Source of the DNA: Melioribacteraceae bacterium
GTDB taxonomy: Bacteria > Bacteroidota > Ignavibacteria > Ignavibacteriales > Melioribacteraceae
NCBI GenBank assembly: GCA_015493615.1
Contig: WGCV01000047.1
Coordinates: forward strand, 1 to 64,000
Direction of reading: 5' to 3'
Length of the DNA stretch: 64,000 nt
Shown here: positions 60,341 through 64,000 of the stretch, piece by piece
Numbering within the stretch: the first letter of the stretch is position 1
Layout: every line of letters starts with the position of its first letter
Translations under genes and position numbers: made by a program
The notes under the pieces: model-generated
The model's database searches: none
The model's input: the letters and a program-made list of their open reading frames with translations, nothing else
What the model was told of the DNA's origin: nothing

Positions 60341-61200
60341 AAATCCGAAAGCGCTTCAACAAACCTTGGACCCGGCTTAAAATAAAGGTCGGGATTGATT
60401 TTAATTGTTCGTGAGTTTTCAATGGCGGTTACTCGTTTTAATACGGAATTACTTTTAACTATTTCTTTGAACGGAGTGTACATTTTCTCCGGGAGAATAA
60501 TAATAGAAGGATTTTCTTTGATAAGCGTTTCAATATTAATAACCGGATAAGACTGAGACGAATTTCGTATCACATTTTTTATTCCGAAGAAGGAAAGGTA
60601 CTCGCCTATGAATGTGTTTTTATTTGCCGCCATTAAAGGGTTTACTGAAATTAAGAAAAGAGCGGAGTCGCGAAGCGCCGGCGTATTCACGCTAAGTCGC
60701 TTTAATTCCATATTTATCGAATCAACTTTTGCCGCAGCGGTTTTTTCGTTCCCGAGTATTTTACCGATTGTTAAAATTGAATTTTCAATTCCTTTAAAAC
60801 TTCTTGGGTTGGTAACAAAGACTTTAAAACCGAGACTTTTCAATTTTTCGTATTGAGCTTTCGTGTTCCCTTCGACAGTCATAAAAATTAAGTCCGGTTT
60901 TATTTCTAGAATTTTTTCGTAATCTACCGTTATTAAATCACCGATTTTTTCTTTCTTTTTGGCTTCGGGAGGAAATTTGCAATACGTGGTTACTCCTTTC
61001 AAATAACGCTCGCCGCCTATAAAATAAATTATCTCGGTTAAGTTGGGCGCTAATGAAATTACTTTTTGCGGAATTTGCTTTAAGCTGAACGCATTATTCA
61101 AATCGTCTTTAATGATTAAAGAGCCATCGCTTTTAGGTTGCGGTTTGTTACATCCGAAAAGAAGAAAAAGAAATAAAATCGTAATAAGTTTAAGTTTCAT
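60319..61200 (-). CDS. BtuF/FecB-type substrate-binding lipoprotein
   Basis: 293 residues on the minus strand. Lipoprotein signal with lipobox LFGC (Cys16) and a periplasmic binding domain of the helical-backbone type (KVISLAPNLTEIIYFIGGERYLKGVT, YEKILEIKPDLIFM). The family binds cobalamin, haem or iron-siderophores for ABC import. No permease or ATPase gene is beside it, so the ligand is unclear; the sequence is closest in style to BtuF-like cobalamin-binding proteins. It sits between queED and the tRNA gene. Confidence 0.8.
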   Translation of the reverse strand: MKLKLITILFLFLLFGCNKPQPKSDGSLIIKDDLNNAFSLKQIPQKVISLAPNLTEIIYFIGGERYLKGVTTYCKFPPEAKKKEKIGDLITVDYEKILEIKPDLIFMTVEGNTKAQYEKLKSLGFKVFVTNPRSFKGIENSILTIGKILGNEKTAAAKVDSINMELKRLSVNTPALRDSALFLISVNPLMAANKNTFIGEYLSFFGIKNVIRNSSQSYPVINIETLIKENPSIIILPEKMYTPFKEIVKSNSVLKRVTAIENSRTIKINPDLYFKPGPRFVEALSDLKNKIDK

Positions 61201-61222
61201 GGCGTAATAAAAAATTCGTTAT

Positions 61223-61257
61223 AAAAAAAGCCTCGTAACAATGATTATTACGAGGCT
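61223..61257 (-). terminator. Terminator of the tRNA-Lys gene (minus strand)
   Basis: AGCCTCGTAA (61229-61238) pairs with TTACGAGGCT (61248-61257), a 10-bp perfect stem. Read on the minus strand it runs into seven T. It lies between the tRNA and the btuF-like gene. Confidence 0.88.
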
Positions 61258-61268
61258 GCTTATTTTCG

Positions 61269-61341
61269 TACACCCTGGCGGGCTCGAACCGCCGACCTGC
61301 TGATTAAGAGTCAGATGCTCTACCAACTGAGCTAAGGGTGC
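61269..61341 (-). tRNA. tRNA-Lys (anticodon CUU)
   Basis: 73-base cloverleaf on the minus strand. Acceptor GCACCCT/AGGGTGT with a G-U first pair and discriminator A. D-arm GCTCAGTTGGTAGAGC. Anticodon loop CTCTTAA with anticodon CTT (AAG codons), plus-strand 61306-61308. T-arm GGCGG-TTCGAGC-CCGCC. Position 27 to 43 is a T-C mismatch. The 3' CCA is not encoded and must be added. Confidence 0.95.
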
Positions 61342-61473
61342 ACCGCAAAAATAAGGAATTAAAGGAAAGTTTCAAAAACAATATTGATCATTTTGCAATT
61401 TTCTTTCTCATAAAATGATTGTAGGGCGCAAATAGCTGTAAATAAAGGGGAAGGAGCTGTTTTGTTTTTATTA

Positions 61474-61509
61474 TTACCGCCTTATTTTTAAGCATAAATA
61501 AGGCGGTAA
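61474..61509. repeat. 14-bp inverted repeat in the gap after the ArsC/Spx-like gene
   Basis: TTACCGCCTTATTT (61474-61487) and AAATAAGGCGGTAA (61496-61509) are perfect inverted repeats with an 8-base loop. Neither strand has a clean T-run after it. It lies downstream of the minus-strand ArsC/Spx-like gene and could be a weak terminator or RNA-end stabiliser. The rest of 61342-61535 shows no gene. Confidence 0.6.
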
Positions 61510-61535
61510 AAGTTTTATTTGAATTTAACGGGAGA

Positions 61536-61886
61536 TTAGATTATTTCCTCTATTTTTTCAATCGGACGGGCCAGAATAACTTTATCCCCTTTTTCGATAA
61601 TGGGGCGTTCGATTAAATCGGGATATTGCACCATAAAATCAATGATTTCGGCTTGTGTGTATTTCTTATTTTTGAAATCAAATTCCTTATACTCTTTGGC
61701 GCGCTTGCGTAAAATATCCTGCGCTTTCATATTCATTGCGCGAAGCAGATTTTTCAGTTTTGTTTTAGTAAAGGGTTTTTTGTAATAATTTACTTTTTCA
61801 AAATCCACTCCCTTTTCTTCAAGCGCTTTTATTACTTTTCTGCTAGTTGTGCATGTCGGTTTGTGATAGACAATCATTTTTTCCAT
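61536..61886 (-). CDS. ArsC/Spx-family protein
   Basis: 116 residues on the minus strand from ATG 61886, which has GGAG 6 bases upstream; an ATG at 61898 would place that GGAG inside the gene. Thioredoxin-like ArsC/Spx fold: YHKPTCTTSRKVIKALEEKG with one Cys in the CX2S position, KKPFTKTKLKNLL, and RPIIEKGDKVILARP near the end. In ArsC enzymes this Cys attacks arsenate. No ars operon is nearby, and the lone Cys fits either an arsenate reductase-like enzyme or a Spx/YffB-like protein. Confidence 0.8.
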   Translation of the reverse strand: MEKMIVYHKPTCTTSRKVIKALEEKGVDFEKVNYYKKPFTKTKLKNLLRAMNMKAQDILRKRAKEYKEFDFKNKKYTQAEIIDFMVQYPDLIERPIIEKGDKVILARPIEKIEEII

Positions 61887-62136
61887 TGTGTACTCCATAA
61901 TACTTATTATTATTTTTTAAAAATAGGTAATTTATTTTTGATTACAAAAATTGGAACTCTGCCGGAATTGTTTTTGTTCCATAGACAAAAAATTCGGTAA
62001 TATTTTATTTTTATTAGAGGAAGGGAAATTAATATTTTTTTGAAAATTGGGGGAGAAATAGTAAATTGATTTTATAAAAAATGCCGTCAATAAAATTTAT
62101 TTTTATTGAAAAAAATATTAAATTAAAAAAGTTATT

Positions 62137-62165
62137 TTGTATTAATACTTCTGCTCCTATTTTTG
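62137..62165 (+). promoter_or_regulatory. Bacteroidota-type promoter of cydAB
   Basis: TTG (62137-62139) lies 18 bases before TATTTTTG (62158-62165), a full match to TTG-N17-23-TAnnTTTG. Predicted start is near 62172, with a leader ending in TAGGAGG before cydA. The remainder of the 61899-62219 gap is very AT-rich and shows no gene. Confidence 0.55.
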
Positions 62166-62181
62166 TGAAATAAATATTCAC
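62165..62181. promoter_or_regulatory. Possible operator overlapping the cydAB promoter
   Basis: GTGAA (62165-62169) and TTCAC (62177-62181) form an inverted repeat with a 7-base spacer, placed over the -7 element and the predicted start. The half-sites resemble those of Rex (TTGTGAA/TTCACAA), but Rex normally has a 4-base spacer, so the regulator is uncertain. Confidence 0.3.
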
Positions 62182-62219
62182 TAAATAACTATAAATTAAC
62201 TAATTTGGTAGGAGGTTAA

Positions 62220-63587
62220 ATGGGTGTCCTTGAACTGTCGCGTTGGCAATTCGCGATTACTACAGTTTACCATTTCTTCTTTGTCCCTCTAACGCTTGGT
62301 CTTACAATCGCTATCGCACTGATGGAAACAAAGTATGTGCGTACCGGCGATGAAGATTATAAAAAAATGGCTAAGTTTTGGGGGCATTTGTTTTTAATTA
62401 ACTTTGCTATCGGCGTCGCTACCGGTATTGTTCAGGAGTTTCAGTTTGGTATGAACTGGTCTGAGTACTCTCGTTTTATGGGCGATATTTTTGGCGCTCC
62501 TTTGGCAATTGAAGCTCTCCTTGCATTTTACATGGAGTCCACATTTATCGGCGTTTGGGTGTTCGGTTGGAAAAGACTCTCTCCTAAAGCTCACGCCGCA
62601 ACAGCTTGGCTGGTAGCCGCAGGCTCAAATCTTTCGGCTATTTGGATTTTATCAGCCAACTCCTTTATGCAGCAGCCTGTAGGTTACGAGCTTGCAAACG
62701 GCCGCGCGCAGATGGTTGACTTCTGGGCAATCATTGGCAACCCTCATCTTTGGTTACAATTCCCTCATATTTTTACCGCCGGAATGGTACAGGCAGGTTT
62801 CTTTATGATTGGAGTTAGCGCTTGGCACTTTTTGCACAAAACAAAAAATATCACCCCTTTCAAAAAATCGATGCGTTTCGGTTCAACATACGCGCTGATT
62901 GGAATTGTATTGGTGATTTTGATTGGTCACCGTCAGGCTCAGCATCTTGCCGAAACTCAGCCGATGAAATTAGCCGCAGGCGAAGCTTTATGGGAAACTG
63001 AAAATCCTGCAGGCGAATCATTGTTCGCGCTTATCGATCAGGATAATCACAGGAACACGGTTGATTTGAAAATTCCCGGCTTCTTAAGCTTTTTGGCTTA
63101 CGATTCATTTTCCGGCGAGGTTAAAGGAATTAACGATTTGCAGAAAGAGTACGAGCAGAAATATGGAGCAGGCAAAAACTATATTCCGAACGTATGGCTT
63201 TCATATTGGTCGTTTAGGATTATGGTCGGCGTAGGTTTCTTGATGTTGCTGCTGGCGTTTGTCGCTTTCATGAAATCACGGAAGGACGAATTCAAATGTA
63301 AACCTCTCGGACTAAAAGTATTTATCTGGTCGATTATTTTGCCGATTCTTTCGGTGGCGTTCGGATGGATATTTACAGAAGCGGGCAGACAACCATGGCT
63401 TGTATTCGGATTATTCAGAACTGAAGACGGCGTTTCCAAAGCCGTAAGCGTCGGAGAAGCATGGACTACGGTAATCGGGTTCACGATTCTCTATGCTATT
63501 CTTATTGTTTTCACAGTTCAGTTATGGGTTAAATACGCTAAGCATGACATGGAATTAGAACCTGAAACATCAACAAGTGAAGCATAG
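62220..63587 (+). CDS. cydA: Cytochrome bd oxidase subunit I CydA
   Basis: 455 residues with about nine membrane segments. N-terminal [25 protein letters not shown] with haem-ligand His18 and the region [42 protein letters not shown]-type sequence (in outline) are diagnostic. Later [14 protein letters not shown] carries the other haem b ligand, and [12 protein letters not shown] is near the C-terminus. It is a short-Q-loop type. The enzyme oxidises quinol and reduces oxygen at high affinity. cydB follows after 11 bases. Confidence 0.96.
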   Translation: [455 protein letters not shown]

Positions 63588-63598
63588 GAGGAAAGAAG

Positions 63599-64000
63599 AT
63601 GGATTTAAACATACTTTGGTTTATACTTATAACCGTTCTGTTCATCGGATATTTCTTCCTTGAAGGATTCGATTACGGAGTCGGGATGTTACTTCCCTTT
63701 ATGGGGAAAGATGACGCCGAAAGGCGTGCAATTATCAATACGATTGGGCCGCACTGGGACGGTAATGAAGTTTGGCTGCTTACCGCGGGCGGAGCTTCGT
63801 TTGCCGCTTTTCCGAATTTCTACGCAACTTTATTCAGCGGGTTTTATCTTCCGTTGTTCTTAATGCTTCTCGGACTTATCGTCAGAGCCGTTGCATTTGA
63901 ATACAGAAGCAAGGAAGATAGCTTGAAATGGCGTTACAATTGGGATTGGATGATTTTCCTCGGAAGCTTTATTCCCGCATTTTTATGGGGTGTTGCAGTT
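63599..64000 (+). CDS. cydB: Cytochrome bd oxidase subunit II CydB (partial)
   Basis: First 134 codons only; the gene continues past the right edge. It starts at ATG 63599 behind GGAGGAAAGAAG. The N-terminus MDLNILWFILITVLFIGYFFLEGFDYGVGMLLPF has the CydB hallmark (LEGFDYGVG), followed by GPHWDGNEVWLLTAGGASFAAFP (in outline). It partners CydA in the membrane. Confidence 0.95.
   Translation, partial: MDLNILWFILITVLFIGYFFLEGFDYGVGMLLPFMGKDDAERRAIINTIGPHWDGNEVWLLTAGGASFAAFPNFYATLFSGFYLPLFLMLLGLIVRAVAFEYRSKEDSLKWRYNWDWMIFLGSFIPAFLWGVAV

Noticed and set aside
61474-61509. Inverted repeat as a firm terminator for the ArsC/Spx-like gene
   Set aside because: The stem is perfect, but on the minus strand it is followed by A-rich rather than T-rich sequence; listed only as a repeat.
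1-64000. CRISPR array, prophage, insertion sequence or rRNA
   Set aside because: No spaced direct repeats, integrase, transposase, phage structural genes or rRNA-like sequence were seen on either strand.

Overview
The window is a long, AT-rich, almost entirely plus-strand run of genes for building, powering and steering a flagellum in a Gram-negative bacterium, followed by a short metabolic and respiratory tail. P-ring and L-ring genes, FlgA, and many secretory signal peptides ending in A-Q show an outer membrane. FlhF/FlhG together with sigma-54-type promoters and an NtrC-type activator suggest polar flagella. Gene style, AT content and a Bacteroidota-type promoter before cydA (TTG, 18-base spacer, TATTTTTG) fit a motile member of the Bacteroidota/Chlorobi side, most like Ignavibacteria. 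That placement is an inference; no rRNA or other phylogenetic marker is present.

Layout. 1-90 is the tail of a flagellin gene with its terminator. 451-2555 encodes a sensor-less histidine kinase and a sigma-54 activator (FlgS/FlgR type) behind their own sigma-54 promoter. 2717-10276 is a chemotaxis operon: HEAT-repeat protein, CheR, two CheYs, CheZ-like phosphatase, CheA with a duplicated Hpt domain, CheB and a small unknown protein. No CheW or receptor lies in the window. 10551-23928 encodes rod, MS ring, switch, export ATPase, hook-length control and hook: flgBC, a small unknown, fliEFGHIJ, a MotE-like gene, a giant fliK, flgD, a TIGR02530-type gene and flgE. 24118-33273 encodes fliLMNOPQR, flhB, flhA, flhF, flhG. 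33388-46688 starts with a small membrane protein and fliA (sigma-28), then two HDOD proteins, a degenerate histidine kinase, a membrane-anchored unknown, a FliK-like protein, flgFGAHIJN and flgKL. 46758-53415 encodes FliW and CsrA, then a signalling group wrapped around motAB: REC-Hpt, MotA, MotB, REC, REC-DHp, an unknown protein and a PAS histidine kinase.

The tail contains a membrane protein, a secreted tripeptidyl-peptidase-II-like subtilase and an OPT oligopeptide transporter (53486-59149, closed by a strong terminator). It continues with queE/queD, a minus-strand BtuF-like lipoprotein, a minus-strand tRNA-Lys(CUU), a minus-strand ArsC/Spx-like protein, and cydA with the start of cydB at the right edge.

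How it works together. FlgS/FlgR with sigma-54 probably switches on at least four operons, two with near-consensus and two with weaker sites, including their own genes and the one carrying fliA. FliA would then serve late genes, and CsrA/FliW would tune translation. The least explained parts are the HDOD-HDOD-pseudokinase-membrane protein set after fliA, the stator-linked phosphorelay parts without output domains, and several small unknown proteins inside otherwise standard flagellar operons. I saw no insertion sequences, prophage, CRISPR arrays or rRNA.
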